From positions 28,734-92,733 of the forward strand of contig JAKALP010000022.1 in NCBI GenBank assembly GCA_021824175.1: a stretch of DNA of 64,000 nucleotides, read 5' to 3'. Positions 27,929-37,087 of this stretch are shown here, piece by piece (position 1 is the first letter of the stretch; every line of letters starts with the position of its first letter). Below the pieces are notes generated by a model. It was not told the DNA's origin. It worked only from the letters and a program-made list of their open reading frames with translations, and made no database searches. This stretch comes from Deltaproteobacteria bacterium. GTDB taxonomy: Bacteria > Desulfobacterota > Desulfobacteria > Desulfobacterales > Desulfosarcinaceae. The position numbers and the translations under genes are program-made.

Positions 27929-29521
27929 ATGTCAGAGGTCGGAGATCTCTCCATATTCAAAGCCATCAATCTGAAGATCAATGATCCGGAACAAGTGGCC
28001 TTGCGATTTGTCAATGAGGACGGCAGCGACGAGCCCGTCTCTTACCGCAATATCTTCGAAGGCACCAACCGCACTGCCCATGCCCTGCTCAAAGCCGGCA
28101 TCGGCAAAGGCGACGCTTTCATTGTCCTCATGAAAAACCACCCGGAGTTTATCTACTCGCTCTTCGCGGCCCTTTCCATCGGGGCCGTGGCCGTGCCCGT
28201 GGACCCCAGAACCAAAGGGCGCAAGCTGGGCTATCAGATTCTCAATACCCGCTCCAAGGGCATCCTCGTGGCCGACCAACTGGTGGAAAGCCTGGTAGAA
28301 ATCGGCGAAGAGATCCGCCAGGTACCCATCATCGGCGTTCTCTACAAAGCCCACCATGGCGTGGCGCCCATCACGGCCCATCCGTCCCTCAACGAAATTC
28401 TTAAAACCGAAAACGCCGACATACCGGCCCAGGCCGTTAAATTCAATGTCAGTGCGCCGGCCCAAATTATCCACACTTCCGGTACTACGGGCGATCCCAA
28501 GGGAGTCGTGCTGAAGGCCGACCGTTATTTTATCTACTGCATGATGGCCGAGTTCCTGTGGCGTTATCAGGCCGATGACATCCCCTACACCGGCCTTTCC
28601 CTGACCCACGGCAATGCCCAGTCCGTCACCCTGATGCCCGCCCTGGCCAAAAAACTGCCCGCCGTGATCAGCGAGCGCTTCACCAAGAGCCGCATCTGGG
28701 ATATCTGTAGAAAATACCGCTGTACTACCTTTTCACTGCTCGGCGGCATGATGGCCGGTATTTACAATGAACCGCCGCGAGCCGATGACGCCGATAATCC
28801 GGTGAGAAGAGTCATCAGCGCCGGCACGCCCCGGGCCATCTGGGAAGCATTTGAAAAACGCTTTAATGTAAAAATCCACGAATGGTACGGGGCCGTGGAG
28901 GGCGGGCTGGCCCACAATCCGCCCGGCTCCGGCCCCATAGGCTCTTTCGGCAAACCGCCCCAGGGTCTGCTGGAGATGAAAATCGTGGATGAAAGCGATC
29001 AGGAGGTGCCGGCCGGCATCAAAGGGGAAATGATTTGCAAAATGGTCAGCGGGCCCACCGAAGTCAATTACTACGGCAAAGAAAAAGACTCCAAGGAGAA
29101 GACCAGGGGCGGCTGGCTGCGCAGCGGCGATATCTGCCACCGGGATGAAAACGGATTCTTCTACTTTGACTTCCGCAAAGGCGGCGGATTGCGTCGCCAG
29201 GGCGACTTCGTGCAGCCGGACCGGATCGAAAAGATCATCGGCGAACAAGCTTCAGTATCGGAAGTGTGTGTTTACGGCATCCCGGCCGCTTCGGGTGCGC
29301 CGGGCGAAAGTGATCTGGTGGCCGCCATCGTCCCCTTCGAAGGCCAAACGGTTGATGTCCAAGGCGTCAAGCGAGCCTGCTTGGCTGAACTGGAACGCAA
29401 CTCCGTGCCGACCTATTTTCAAATCGTGGATGAAATTCCCAAAACCATCTCGGAGAAAATGCTTTCGCGGGTACTCAAGGATGCCTTTGATCCGTGCGCG
29501 CCGAATGTTATCAGAATATAA
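27929..29521 (+). CDS. AMP-dependent acyl-CoA synthetase
   Basis: 530 residues, AGGAGG before ATG. Activates a carboxylic acid to its CoA thioester through an acyl-AMP. Seen: P-loop IIHTSGTTGDPKGVVLK (about 180), WYGAVEGGLA (A4-like motif), GWLRSGDICHRDENGFFYF with the adenylate-binding Asp (about 395-412), hinge FRKGGGLRRQGDFVQP and catalytic Lys in KTISEKMLSR near the C-terminus. Resembles the carnitine/long-chain ligase branch. The acid activated is unknown. It completes the set ligase, dehydrogenase, thiolase, with no hydratase or 3-hydroxyacyl-CoA dehydrogenase in the cluster. Confidence 0.9.
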   Translation: MSEVGDLSIFKAINLKINDPEQVALRFVNEDGSDEPVSYRNIFEGTNRTAHALLKAGIGKGDAFIVLMKNHPEFIYSLFAALSIGAVAVPVDPRTKGRKLGYQILNTRSKGILVADQLVESLVEIGEEIRQVPIIGVLYKAHHGVAPITAHPSLNEILKTENADIPAQAVKFNVSAPAQIIHTSGTTGDPKGVVLKADRYFIYCMMAEFLWRYQADDIPYTGLSLTHGNAQSVTLMPALAKKLPAVISERFTKSRIWDICRKYRCTTFSLLGGMMAGIYNEPPRADDADNPVRRVISAGTPRAIWEAFEKRFNVKIHEWYGAVEGGLAHNPPGSGPIGSFGKPPQGLLEMKIVDESDQEVPAGIKGEMICKMVSGPTEVNYYGKEKDSKEKTRGGWLRSGDICHRDENGFFYFDFRKGGGLRRQGDFVQPDRIEKIIGEQASVSEVCVYGIPAASGAPGESDLVAAIVPFEGQTVDVQGVKRACLAELERNSVPTYFQIVDEIPKTISEKMLSRVLKDAFDPCAPNVIRI

Positions 29522-29528
29522 GGCTATC

Positions 29529-29941
29529 GTTGGCCCGTTGGCCCGTGAGCCCGTGGGCCCGTGAGCCCGTTAAGTGCGGCTCCGGACGATACGGTATAAA
29601 CTTATGCAGTTGCTTAACGGTTTTTACCACTGAGGGCACAGAGAACACAGAGAAGCAAGAAGCACTTTTGGTTACGCGCTCTGTTCATTATCTACGCTGG
29701 ATTCCTTGTTAACTATGGCGCCAAAGCATTCTATTTATCTGTGTAATCCGTGTTATCCGTGGCAAAAAAGTGACCACGGATAACACGGATGGCACTGATA
29801 AAGTCAAAGCTGTATTCGATCGTATTGGTTGTGGATGAAACGCGATAGAATAGAAGGACCATGTGAGCAAAGTTCCCACTACGATTATCTTCTCATAGCC
29901 ACCGCCAATGGGAAACGGGCTAACGGACAACGGGCCAACGC
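29529..29941. repeat. Inverted GCCCGT-unit repeat enclosing two other repeats
   Basis: Left arm 29529-29571 (GTTGGCCCGTTGGCCCGTGAGCCC...), right arm 29912-29941 (AACGGGCTAACGGACAACGGGCC). Between them are a single 'accactgagggcacagagaacacagag' arm (29624-29660) and a separate perfect hairpin (29746-29790). The gap 29522-29959 carries no gene. Confidence 0.75.
29746..29790. repeat. 17-bp perfect inverted repeat
   Basis: ATCCGTGTTATCCGTGG (29746-29762) and its exact complement CCACGGATAACACGGAT (29774-29790), 11-base loop including AAAAAAG. Another member of the spacer repeats of this cluster. Confidence 0.8.
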
Positions 29942-29959
29942 AAAAAAAAGGAGACCCCC

Positions 29960-30967
29960 ATGTTTGACTCTTTAAAACAAGCCTATCTGCCAGAAATGGA
30001 ATTACCGGTCCGTACCGTCGACGCCGAAAAATGCTCAAAGTGCGGCCGATGTTATGAAACCTGCCCCACCTGGGGATACCGGTGGGAAAAGGGAGCAGTT
30101 CCCCAGCCGGTGGGCTATGGCGGCTTTGAACAGGCCTGCCTGAATTGCGGCAACTGCATCGCCGTCTGCCCCACCAATGCCATCACCATGACCGGCGCCT
30201 TCTCCATTCAAAAAGGAAGATATAAAGGTCTGCTTGAAAAACGCATGGCTCCGCCCGACCCGCTCGGACTGGGCGGAAGTAAATCCTATAAGGAAATCGA
30301 AGGGGAGCTGACCGAAGTCGAACGCGGTATCTACACCCGGCGCTCCAACCGTTTGTTTAAAGAAAAGCCGGTGCCCAAAGAGCTGGTCCACCGCATTCTG
30401 GAGGCCGGCCGTTTCGCGCCTTCGGCGGGCAACTGCCAGCCCTATCGATTTGTCGTGATTACCAATCAGAACACCATCAAAGAGTTTGAACGTCGAGCCA
30501 TGGTGCTTTTGCGGCTCATGAAGAACTTCTACCTCTCCAAAAACGGCAAACGTTCCATTGTGAAAAATATCTTCTTCAGCGTCGCTAGTTATATGATGAT
30601 CAACAAAATGGACCCGCGACCCTTCACGGCCATGGAAAAAGCCGATCAAATGGACAATACCCTTTACTTCAACGCACCCGTGGTGATCTTGATTCTTAAA
30701 GATAAACGGGGGGTGAGCAATCCCGATCTAGATGCCGGCATCTGCGCCCAGAACATGGTGCTCACCGCCCACGCCATGGGCCTGGGCACCTGCTACGTCT
30801 CGCTGCCCATGGACCCGCTCTCCCGGCCCCTGATGGCCGGCTTCCGCAAACGCCTGGGCATCGCCAAACCTTTTGAAGCCGTCACCAGCATCGCCATCGG
30901 CTACCCCAAAGGCAAAATCGACGGCATCGTCAAGCGCGACACGCCGAAGGTGGATTGGATTCGGTAG
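29960..30967 (+). CDS. Ferredoxin-nitroreductase fusion protein
   Basis: 335 residues, AAAGGAG before ATG. N-terminal 2x[4Fe-4S] ferredoxin part (about 15-80: CSKCGRCYETCP and CLNCGNCIAVCP), followed by a nitroreductase-like FMN domain (about 110-335: RRSNRLFKEKPVP, GRFAPSAGNCQPYRFV, GLGTCYVS). Such fusions move electrons from ferredoxin to flavin; the substrate is unknown and need not be a nitro compound. It ends the acyl-CoA cluster together with the next Fe-S protein and could take part in redox balancing of the acyl-CoA dehydrogenase step. A decayed copy of its 3' part lies at 39290-39600. Confidence 0.88.
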   Translation: MFDSLKQAYLPEMELPVRTVDAEKCSKCGRCYETCPTWGYRWEKGAVPQPVGYGGFEQACLNCGNCIAVCPTNAITMTGAFSIQKGRYKGLLEKRMAPPDPLGLGGSKSYKEIEGELTEVERGIYTRRSNRLFKEKPVPKELVHRILEAGRFAPSAGNCQPYRFVVITNQNTIKEFERRAMVLLRLMKNFYLSKNGKRSIVKNIFFSVASYMMINKMDPRPFTAMEKADQMDNTLYFNAPVVILILKDKRGVSNPDLDAGICAQNMVLTAHAMGLGTCYVSLPMDPLSRPLMAGFRKRLGIAKPFEAVTSIAIGYPKGKIDGIVKRDTPKVDWIR

Positions 30968-31081
30968 TACGATCCAAAAAACTACAACTGCTGCGCTGAG
31001 CTGTGATCACCGGCTTGCGCCAGGAGAGCTCTGGAATTACTACAACTCGACCCAATCCAATGAACCCATAGAGGAGATTCC

Positions 31082-32257
31082 ATGCGACATGTGACCTTGA
31101 GCTTGAAAGATAAGGTTGTCAAATTACGCGATTTCGATAAAACCTACAAAGCATTACGAAAGCATTTGGATGCCATGCCGGTGGGATATCCGGCCACCCT
31201 TTCCGGGGTGGAACGGCGCTTGCTCAAGGCCTTATTCACCATTGAGGAAGCACGCCTGGCACAATACTTGGACTGGCGATTTGAGACCGCGGACGCCATT
31301 TTCAGCAAGGCCGGCTCTTCCCTTGACCTGTCCAGGGAAGCGGTGGACAATTTGCTCTCTTCCATGGAAAAAAAAGGCGCCATCTATGCCAAAAACGGCG
31401 ACGGCGAGTGGAAGTATGCGTTGCATCCGCTGCTTATCGGCATGTTTGAAATGCAGATAGACACCCTAACCCCGGCCATGTACCTGGATCTGCGGGAATA
31501 TGTCACTAAAATCTTCGGCATCGAATACATGACCACAGCCATTCCCCAAATGCGGGTCGTTCCCGTAAACAAAAGTATTACCCCTGAACACAATATCGCC
31601 ACGTATGATGAAATCAGGCGTATCATCGAAACCACGGATCAAGAGATGTGTATCTCTGATTGCATTTGCCGCAAAGCACATGGATTTTTGGGCGATCCAT
31701 GCAAAGTAACGGACAAAAAGGAAGCTTGCCTTGGGTTTGGGGATTTCGGCGCCATGTTTACCCGAAACGGCAAGGGACGTCCCATCACCAAAAAGGAGGC
31801 TTTGGGGAACCTTGACTTCTTTGAAAAAGAGGGCCTCATCATACAGCCATCCAATGAGAAGAAACCGGAATTCATATGCTTCTGCTGCGGATGCTGCTGC
31901 GGTATCATCGAAATGATCAGCACCTTTCCCCGGCCGTCGGATTTCGTGGCCAGTAATTTCCAAGCCGTGCTCAATAATGAATCATGCAACGGATGCGGCA
32001 AGTGCGCAAAGCGCTGTCAGATGAACGCGTTGGAAGTAAAGAACAAAAAAGCGGTCTTAAATGCCGGAAAATGCATTGGCTGCGGCTTGTGTGTCACCAC
32101 CTGTAAAACAGGCTCTTTGAAGCTTCTCAAAAAAGAAAATGAAACGGTGCCGCCGGATAGCATGGAGAAGAAATACGAAATCATTATGGCCGGGAAAAAG
32201 GGCACTGTTGGTAAACTTATGTCCGCAGCCAGGGGGACGTTTGGATTGAAACCGTAG
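31082..32257 (+). CDS. Winged-helix plus 4Fe-4S protein
   Basis: 391 residues, GAGGAG before ATG. N-terminal about 40-115 reads as a winged helix (LSREAVDNLLSSMEKKGAIY). The middle has Cys-rich segments CISDCICRKAHG, then CFCCGCCCGIIEM (five Cys in eight positions, about 275), and the end carries two classical ferredoxin motifs, CNGCGKCAKRCQM and CIGCGLCVTTCKT. No membrane helix. Proteins of this kind are common in Desulfobacterota next to acyl-CoA genes; their role is not established. It may sense or carry electrons. Last gene of the cluster before a strand change. Confidence 0.75.
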   Translation: MRHVTLSLKDKVVKLRDFDKTYKALRKHLDAMPVGYPATLSGVERRLLKALFTIEEARLAQYLDWRFETADAIFSKAGSSLDLSREAVDNLLSSMEKKGAIYAKNGDGEWKYALHPLLIGMFEMQIDTLTPAMYLDLREYVTKIFGIEYMTTAIPQMRVVPVNKSITPEHNIATYDEIRRIIETTDQEMCISDCICRKAHGFLGDPCKVTDKKEACLGFGDFGAMFTRNGKGRPITKKEALGNLDFFEKEGLIIQPSNEKKPEFICFCCGCCCGIIEMISTFPRPSDFVASNFQAVLNNESCNGCGKCAKRCQMNALEVKNKKAVLNAGKCIGCGLCVTTCKTGSLKLLKKENETVPPDSMEKKYEIIMAGKKGTVGKLMSAARGTFGLKP

Positions 32258-32335
32258 ACTTCCGATGAAAAACAACAATGACGAATATCACCATTGAATC
32301 CAACCCACCGCTTCGCAACCCGCCTTTGGAAATAC

Positions 32336-33169
32336 CTATTTAACGGTCTTCAAATCAGCATTTGAGCCTTTCCTGTCAAGGCGAATGCCCTCCAGCTCCA
32401 GTTCCAGGCTGTTATTTAAAATATACAGATTCGGTATTTCATCGCCCTCGCCAGGCCCTGTCAGGCTTACCTTTGCATCGATAATTTGTTTGAAAGGAAG
32501 ATCTATTTTCGCATCCAATGGGATATCGGCGGAAATAATCGTGTCCATCGGTATCCGAAAGGTATCATTGATATCAACCTTGACTGGTGACCGGAGTTTT
32601 AAGTGAAAATCCTGCTTGATCTCAACCAATTGGCTCACGGGTATCGTGGTATGGACGGGAACATACCCTTTTATCGGGACCTTGAACGGGATTCCCAGCA
32701 CCGAGGTGCTTACTTCAGTATCCAGATAGATTTTCGTATCCACGGGAATATTGGAATTAAAGGGTACGGTCATGGATACCGGAATGGTGGTGTTCAGTTC
32801 GACAGGAACATTGAGGGTTTTTTGAATTGGAACACTGATCTGTTCTTTAAAGGGAAAATGGATAGAGATGTTATCTTTAACGGGTATACTGAAATTTTGA
32901 TCGATCTCGGCTGTAACCGGGAAAGAGCCTACCATACGGGTCTTTATTGGCTGTTTTTCAAGTCTCACGCTAATTTTAAGCAGGTTTAGCGGGTCGTTTG
33001 CAATAAGCAGGTATAACAGCGCTGTAGATATTAATATGCCGGTTGCCAGGATACCTGCCGCTGCGATAACAAACCTGCGACCGATTTTTATGGTGATATG
33101 GTATTCTTTCAATTTGAAGTCCGATATGACCGGCTTCGTAAAAAGCCCAATTACTGCGCTGCATTGCAC
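32336..33169 (-). CDS. Membrane-anchored protein with repeated I/V-P-V/F strands
   Basis: 277 residues, no family recognised with confidence. One membrane helix at about 31-56 (FVIAAAGILATGILISTALL) and a 220-residue periplasmic part dominated by strands with Pro at regular distance (NISIHFPF, QISVPI, LNVPVE, TTIPVS, MTVPF, SNIPVD, YVPVHTTIPVS), about 8-12 residues apart. This periodicity suggests a beta-solenoid or long beta-sheet that could span the periplasm or bind lipids. It lies after the TRAP operon on the same strand, 71 bases from the UspA gene, and may be its last gene. The N-terminal start is uncertain. Confidence 0.6.
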   Translation of the reverse strand: MQCSAVIGLFTKPVISDFKLKEYHITIKIGRRFVIAAAGILATGILISTALLYLLIANDPLNLLKISVRLEKQPIKTRMVGSFPVTAEIDQNFSIPVKDNISIHFPFKEQISVPIQKTLNVPVELNTTIPVSMTVPFNSNIPVDTKIYLDTEVSTSVLGIPFKVPIKGYVPVHTTIPVSQLVEIKQDFHLKLRSPVKVDINDTFRIPMDTIISADIPLDAKIDLPFKQIIDAKVSLTGPGEGDEIPNLYILNNSLELELEGIRLDRKGSNADLKTVK

Positions 33170-33240
33170 CCCTCGTCACTGCGCCACGCCGTGGCAGGCT
33201 CTTGAACTTTGAACGAGGCCGGTCCGATCTTGACGGCTTC

Positions 33241-33762
33241 CTATGGGGGGGGCATGGGGGGGATGACGAGTACCGGTATCGTGCTTTTTTTCAAAATGCT
33301 TTTGGTCGTGGAGCCAATAACCATTTCCGTCACCGTATTGTATTTGCCATGCCCCATGACAATCAGATCGCAGTTTTCCGATTTAGCCACAGAGAGAATT
33401 TTATGCGCAATGTCCCCGTGCTTGACCAGAATTTGGTTGTCAGGCAGCGTGTCTTTGGTGTCGTCGCTGAGCATGCAAAGCGCATCGCGGATCACTTCGG
33501 CCTGCTGTTTTTTCCCAATGAGAATCGACCTGGCATCCTTAGCGTGCTTGTGCTGCTGTGTTTCAAACTCTCTCATTTTTTCGCTGCCGAGAAACACGGA
33601 CAGCATATTGCGCGTATTCACCGGGACGTCGCCTTCAACCACGTGAAGTATGACAATGCTCGCCCTGTAACGCGCGGCAAGGCTGGCCGCGAAGTCAAAG
33701 CAATAGCGCGAATGCTCGCTCAAATCGGTGGGAAAAAGAATTTTTGTAAATTGTTGCGGCAC
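33241..33762 (-). CDS. Universal stress protein, UspA family
   Basis: 173 residues. Usp fold: KILFPTDLSEHSRYCFDFA at the N-terminus and the ATP-binding GHGKYNTVTEMVIGSTTKSI near the C-terminus (G-2x-G-9x-G-S/T). A 30-residue insert around 60-95 distinguishes it from the common short form and is shared with the second copy at 35202-35729. Usp proteins of this type often flank TRAP transporters and may gate them by nucleotide level, as TeaD does for TeaABC (known example). It lies 13 bases downstream of the binding protein gene. Confidence 0.9.
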   Translation of the reverse strand: MPQQFTKILFPTDLSEHSRYCFDFAASLAARYRASIVILHVVEGDVPVNTRNMLSVFLGSEKMREFETQQHKHAKDARSILIGKKQQAEVIRDALCMLSDDTKDTLPDNQILVKHGDIAHKILSVAKSENCDLIVMGHGKYNTVTEMVIGSTTKSILKKSTIPVLVIPPMPPP

Positions 33763-33775
33763 AGCGCCCTCCTTC

Positions 33776-35161
33776 TTACGGGTTGCTTTTTCTGTAATCC
33801 GCCAGGGCCTTCAGCACATCTTCCATAAGTTTGCGCGGATAGGCTTTGTCGGCCAATTGTTCACGAACCGCGATGTCGGCCGCCGCGATTGTCTTTCGAT
33901 CAGCCTCAGAAACCGGCATCGCTTTTATGCCGCATTTTTTCTGAAATGCTTCCATGGCCTTGCTTTCGTATTCCCGGATTTTTCCGCGCCACATGGGTTC
34001 GAGGACGTTGTACTCAGAAAGAAAAAATTCCTTGAAACTGACGGCCAGTGTACCCGTCAGGCCAAGTTCTTTTTGCAATTTTTGTTCGAGGCTTGTATGG
34101 ACGATAATCGCGGCAGGGGAATAGAGAATGGGCATGTCGAAAATATAACCGGCATACTGATACCCCTGCATGCCCAGCATCCAGACAGCCGGAGCCAGGT
34201 TTGTATCGGCCAGGCGGGTACTCAAGGCCGAAATCACTTCCGGAACCGCCACCGGTGTCGGGTTTATATTCAGTTTTTCGTACAGCGTCGTTTCCACCTG
34301 GCCCATCCAGGTAAGGACTTTGGCTTTCCGGATATCTTCGAGGCTGGCAATTTTATTCTTCGAGTAGAAATTAAAAAAACCCGTGTCTATCAGTGCTGCA
34401 AGGAGATATCCCTTTTCCTCGAAAGCCTTGTCGATTTGTTTTCTAAATTTCTTAAAGATATAGTCCACCTCGTTATAATTGTTAAATAAGCCCGGAAGCG
34501 TAAATACCGACATATCCTTAGCCGCGTTTAGGACGCCCTGCGCGGTGCAGCCGCAGCCGGTCAACTGGCCGATATCCATTTTCCTCAGGATATCCGTGTC
34601 TTCCCCCATAACGCCGCCGCCAAAAATTTTAATTTTGATTTTATCGTGGGTCAGCTTGTTGATGAGCGGATCGATGGTCTCCTCCGGGACCGTGATATAG
34701 GGTGTCCCCGGGGGGGCTAGAGTGCCGATGGTGATTAACGTCTGTTCCTTGGCCGATGCGGTAACCCGCTCCCAGATAACCTCCTTGACCGTTGCCCATG
34801 TGAGGTGCGGCGCGAAAAGAGCGTCAAATGGTTTTTCGATCTGATTGAAAACATACCTGGAGGTCTCTTTTTGGCTCATGAGCTCGATAACCACGTCTCC
34901 TGCCATGTTTTTAAGATCGCCTTTGTCCAGACCTCCTGACGAAAGCAAGTTTTTCAAGGCATCCTGCTGCTTTTTCAGCTCCGGAGTGACATTGTATTCT
35001 TCCGTCCACATACCGCTAATGCACTGTTTGATAACAGATTTACTCTCCTGGGGGGTCATCGCGGCGGATATGAAGGGCTGACCGATTGACAGGATAAATG
35101 CAACACATACGAGCATCAGGCCTTTGGTTGTTTTTGCTGGAAGCTGACGGGTAATGAACAT
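33776..35161 (-). CDS. dctP: TRAP transporter substrate-binding protein (DctP family)
   Basis: 461 residues with signal peptide (KGLMLVCVAFILSIGQPFISA, first 35 residues; AAGGAGA before ATG). The DctP domain begins at about 135 (ITIGTLAPPGTPY) and contains GGGVMGEDTDILRKMDIGQL and the ligand-binding Arg region in later strands. The about 100-residue helical lead between signal and DctP domain (PQESKSVIKQCISGMW...) is an extra not present in ordinary DctP; it is similar to leads in SBPs that work with a TatT partner. The substrate is an organic anion of unknown nature. Periplasmic. Confidence 0.88.
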   Translation of the reverse strand: MFITRQLPAKTTKGLMLVCVAFILSIGQPFISAAMTPQESKSVIKQCISGMWTEEYNVTPELKKQQDALKNLLSSGGLDKGDLKNMAGDVVIELMSQKETSRYVFNQIEKPFDALFAPHLTWATVKEVIWERVTASAKEQTLITIGTLAPPGTPYITVPEETIDPLINKLTHDKIKIKIFGGGVMGEDTDILRKMDIGQLTGCGCTAQGVLNAAKDMSVFTLPGLFNNYNEVDYIFKKFRKQIDKAFEEKGYLLAALIDTGFFNFYSKNKIASLEDIRKAKVLTWMGQVETTLYEKLNINPTPVAVPEVISALSTRLADTNLAPAVWMLGMQGYQYAGYIFDMPILYSPAAIIVHTSLEQKLQKELGLTGTLAVSFKEFFLSEYNVLEPMWRGKIREYESKAMEAFQKKCGIKAMPVSEADRKTIAAADIAVREQLADKAYPRKLMEDVLKALADYRKSNP

Positions 35162-35201
35162 ATTACACTCTCCTTATAATGATGTCGGATCAATTAGAGC
35201 T

Positions 35202-35729
35202 TTAATTGGGTATGGGGATGATCAGCACCGGTATCTTGCATTTTTTCAAAAGGCTCTTGGTCGTGGAACCAAGAACGGCTTCCTCCAGCGCGCCGTATTT
35301 GCCGTGCCCCATGACGATCAAATCACACTGTTCCGATTTGGCGACGGAGAGAATTCTTTGCACGGCATCCCCTTGCTTAACTATAATTTGATATTCAGGC
35401 GGCTTGTCCTTGAGCCCGCTATTGGCATCCTCGCAAAAAAGGTTCAAGGCATCGCGAATCACTTCGGCATCCCGTCTTTTCCCAATGAGGATGTCCCGGG
35501 CGCTCTTGGCTTGCACGCCTCGTCCTTCTTCAAGCTCCCGCAATTTCGCGCTGCCCAGAAAAACGGACAACCTGCTGCGCGTAGTCTCCATGGACTCGCC
35601 CTCAACCACGTGGAGTATGACGATGCCCGCCCGATAGTGAGCCGCCAAGCTGGCGGCGTGGTCGAAACATGCGCGCGCGCTCTCGGATAAATCGGTCGGA
35701 AAAAGAATTTTCTTATATTGTTGAATCAC
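35202..35729 (-). CDS. Universal stress protein, UspA family (second copy)
   Basis: 175 residues, clearly paralogous to the Usp at 33241-33762: KILFPTDLSESARACFDHAASLAAHY and GHGKYGALEEAVLGSTTKSL, with the same inserted region (VFLGSAKLRELEE). ATP-binding motif intact. It sits between the genes for the permease and the binding protein of the TRAP system, so the transporter operon carries two Usp proteins. They may form a heterodimer or respond to different nucleotides. Confidence 0.9.
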   Translation of the reverse strand: MIQQYKKILFPTDLSESARACFDHAASLAAHYRAGIVILHVVEGESMETTRSRLSVFLGSAKLRELEEGRGVQAKSARDILIGKRRDAEVIRDALNLFCEDANSGLKDKPPEYQIIVKQGDAVQRILSVAKSEQCDLIVMGHGKYGALEEAVLGSTTKSLLKKCKIPVLIIPIPN

Positions 35730-35749
35730 TACGCCCTCCTCCTTGTTGC

Positions 35750-37060
35750 TTAAAACAATGACGCCGGGTCAATAAGCGTGCCTTGAGACTTAAATCTTAA
35801 AAGGTACAATGAAAGCTGTGGAACATAAGTGATTAACAACAGCCCGATCAACATAACCAAAAAGAACGGGATCACCGATTTTAAGATGGTGGGGAGCGAT
35901 TTATTAAACTTTAAAGACGAAATGAAAAGGCTTATTCCCATGGGCGGCGCGAGAAAGCCCAGTTCCATGTTTGTGAGAAAAATGATGCCCAGATGGACCG
36001 GATGAATGTGGTATTTAACGGCGATGGGCACAATGATGGGCACAACGACAAGGCAGGCGGAGAAAATGTCCATGGAACAACCGACGAACAGAATGAAGAT
36101 ATTCAGCAAAAGGAGAAAGGTGTGCTTATCGTGGACATTGGCGGATATTAAGGTAAACAGCTTATCCGGCAGCGATAGGTTTACAAAGACATCCGTCAGC
36201 CCCAGAGCCATGCCCAGGATGATCTTGACGGCGCCGTTCATGATCATGCTGCGGCGGATAATCTGGATCAATTTGGTAAGGTTCAAGTCCTTGTTGATGA
36301 ACATTTCAATGATCAAAATATAAATCACGGTGACGGCCGCGGCTTCGGCCGCGGTTATAAGGCCGCTGAGAATCCCGCCGACAACAATTATTGGCAGCGG
36401 CAGTTCCCATTTGATGCTCCATGTGGCGCTGCCGAGTTCCGACCAAGAAAATTTTTGCGGGGCTTGACTCTTGGGAGCGGCGAAGAAAGCGTATATCCAC
36501 AGCAGTATAACCAACAAAATATTGGGGATAATGCCGGCAACAAACATATCCTCCACGTTGAGCGGCGACTGCTGACTGGCGATGACCCCGTAAATAATCA
36601 GGGGCAGGCAGGGGATAAGCAGCGTGCCAAGGCTGCCGCTGACCGTAACAAGGCCGAGGGTAAATTTTTCCGAATAACCGCTCTTGATAAGGGCCGGATA
36701 GACCAACGCCCCCACCGCGACGATGGTGATGGCACTGGCCCCCGTAAAAGCGGTAAAAACGGAACATGCAACCAGTGCCACGAGAACGAGTCCCGACGGT
36801 GCCCATCCCAGCAGTGCGTTGGCGAACCGCAGCATTTTTTGCGGAACGCGGCCTTCCGCCAGCATATATCCGGAAAAAATAAACAGCGGAATGGCAATTA
36901 AAATCGGCATTGTGGAAAGTCTGTAGAAATCGGTGAACAGAGTAGAAGGACTTACATTAAGAAGAAAATAAAAACAGGCGAATGCCGCTCCGCCGATGAC
37001 GATAAACAGCGGCTCCCCAAAAACCGCGAGCAGAATGAGTCCAATGATGATAAGGTTCAC
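35750..37060 (-). CDS. dctM: TRAP transporter large permease (DctM)
   Basis: 436 residues, about 12 membrane helices. Sodium-coupled transport subunit of the inner membrane. Seen: PLFIFSGYMLAEG, FTAFTGASAITIVAVGALVYP, GTLLIPCLPLIIYGV and LGFLAPPMGISLFISS, matching conserved DctM segments. Full length. It is 28 bases downstream of the small permease gene and ahead of a Usp gene. Confidence 0.93.
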   Translation of the reverse strand: MNLIIIGLILLAVFGEPLFIVIGGAAFACFYFLLNVSPSTLFTDFYRLSTMPILIAIPLFIFSGYMLAEGRVPQKMLRFANALLGWAPSGLVLVALVACSVFTAFTGASAITIVAVGALVYPALIKSGYSEKFTLGLVTVSGSLGTLLIPCLPLIIYGVIASQQSPLNVEDMFVAGIIPNILLVILLWIYAFFAAPKSQAPQKFSWSELGSATWSIKWELPLPIIVVGGILSGLITAAEAAAVTVIYILIIEMFINKDLNLTKLIQIIRRSMIMNGAVKIILGMALGLTDVFVNLSLPDKLFTLISANVHDKHTFLLLLNIFILFVGCSMDIFSACLVVVPIIVPIAVKYHIHPVHLGIIFLTNMELGFLAPPMGISLFISSLKFNKSLPTILKSVIPFFLVMLIGLLLITYVPQLSLYLLRFKSQGTLIDPASLF

Positions 37061-37087
37061 GCTGGAGCCTCCAAAATTCTTAATCTC

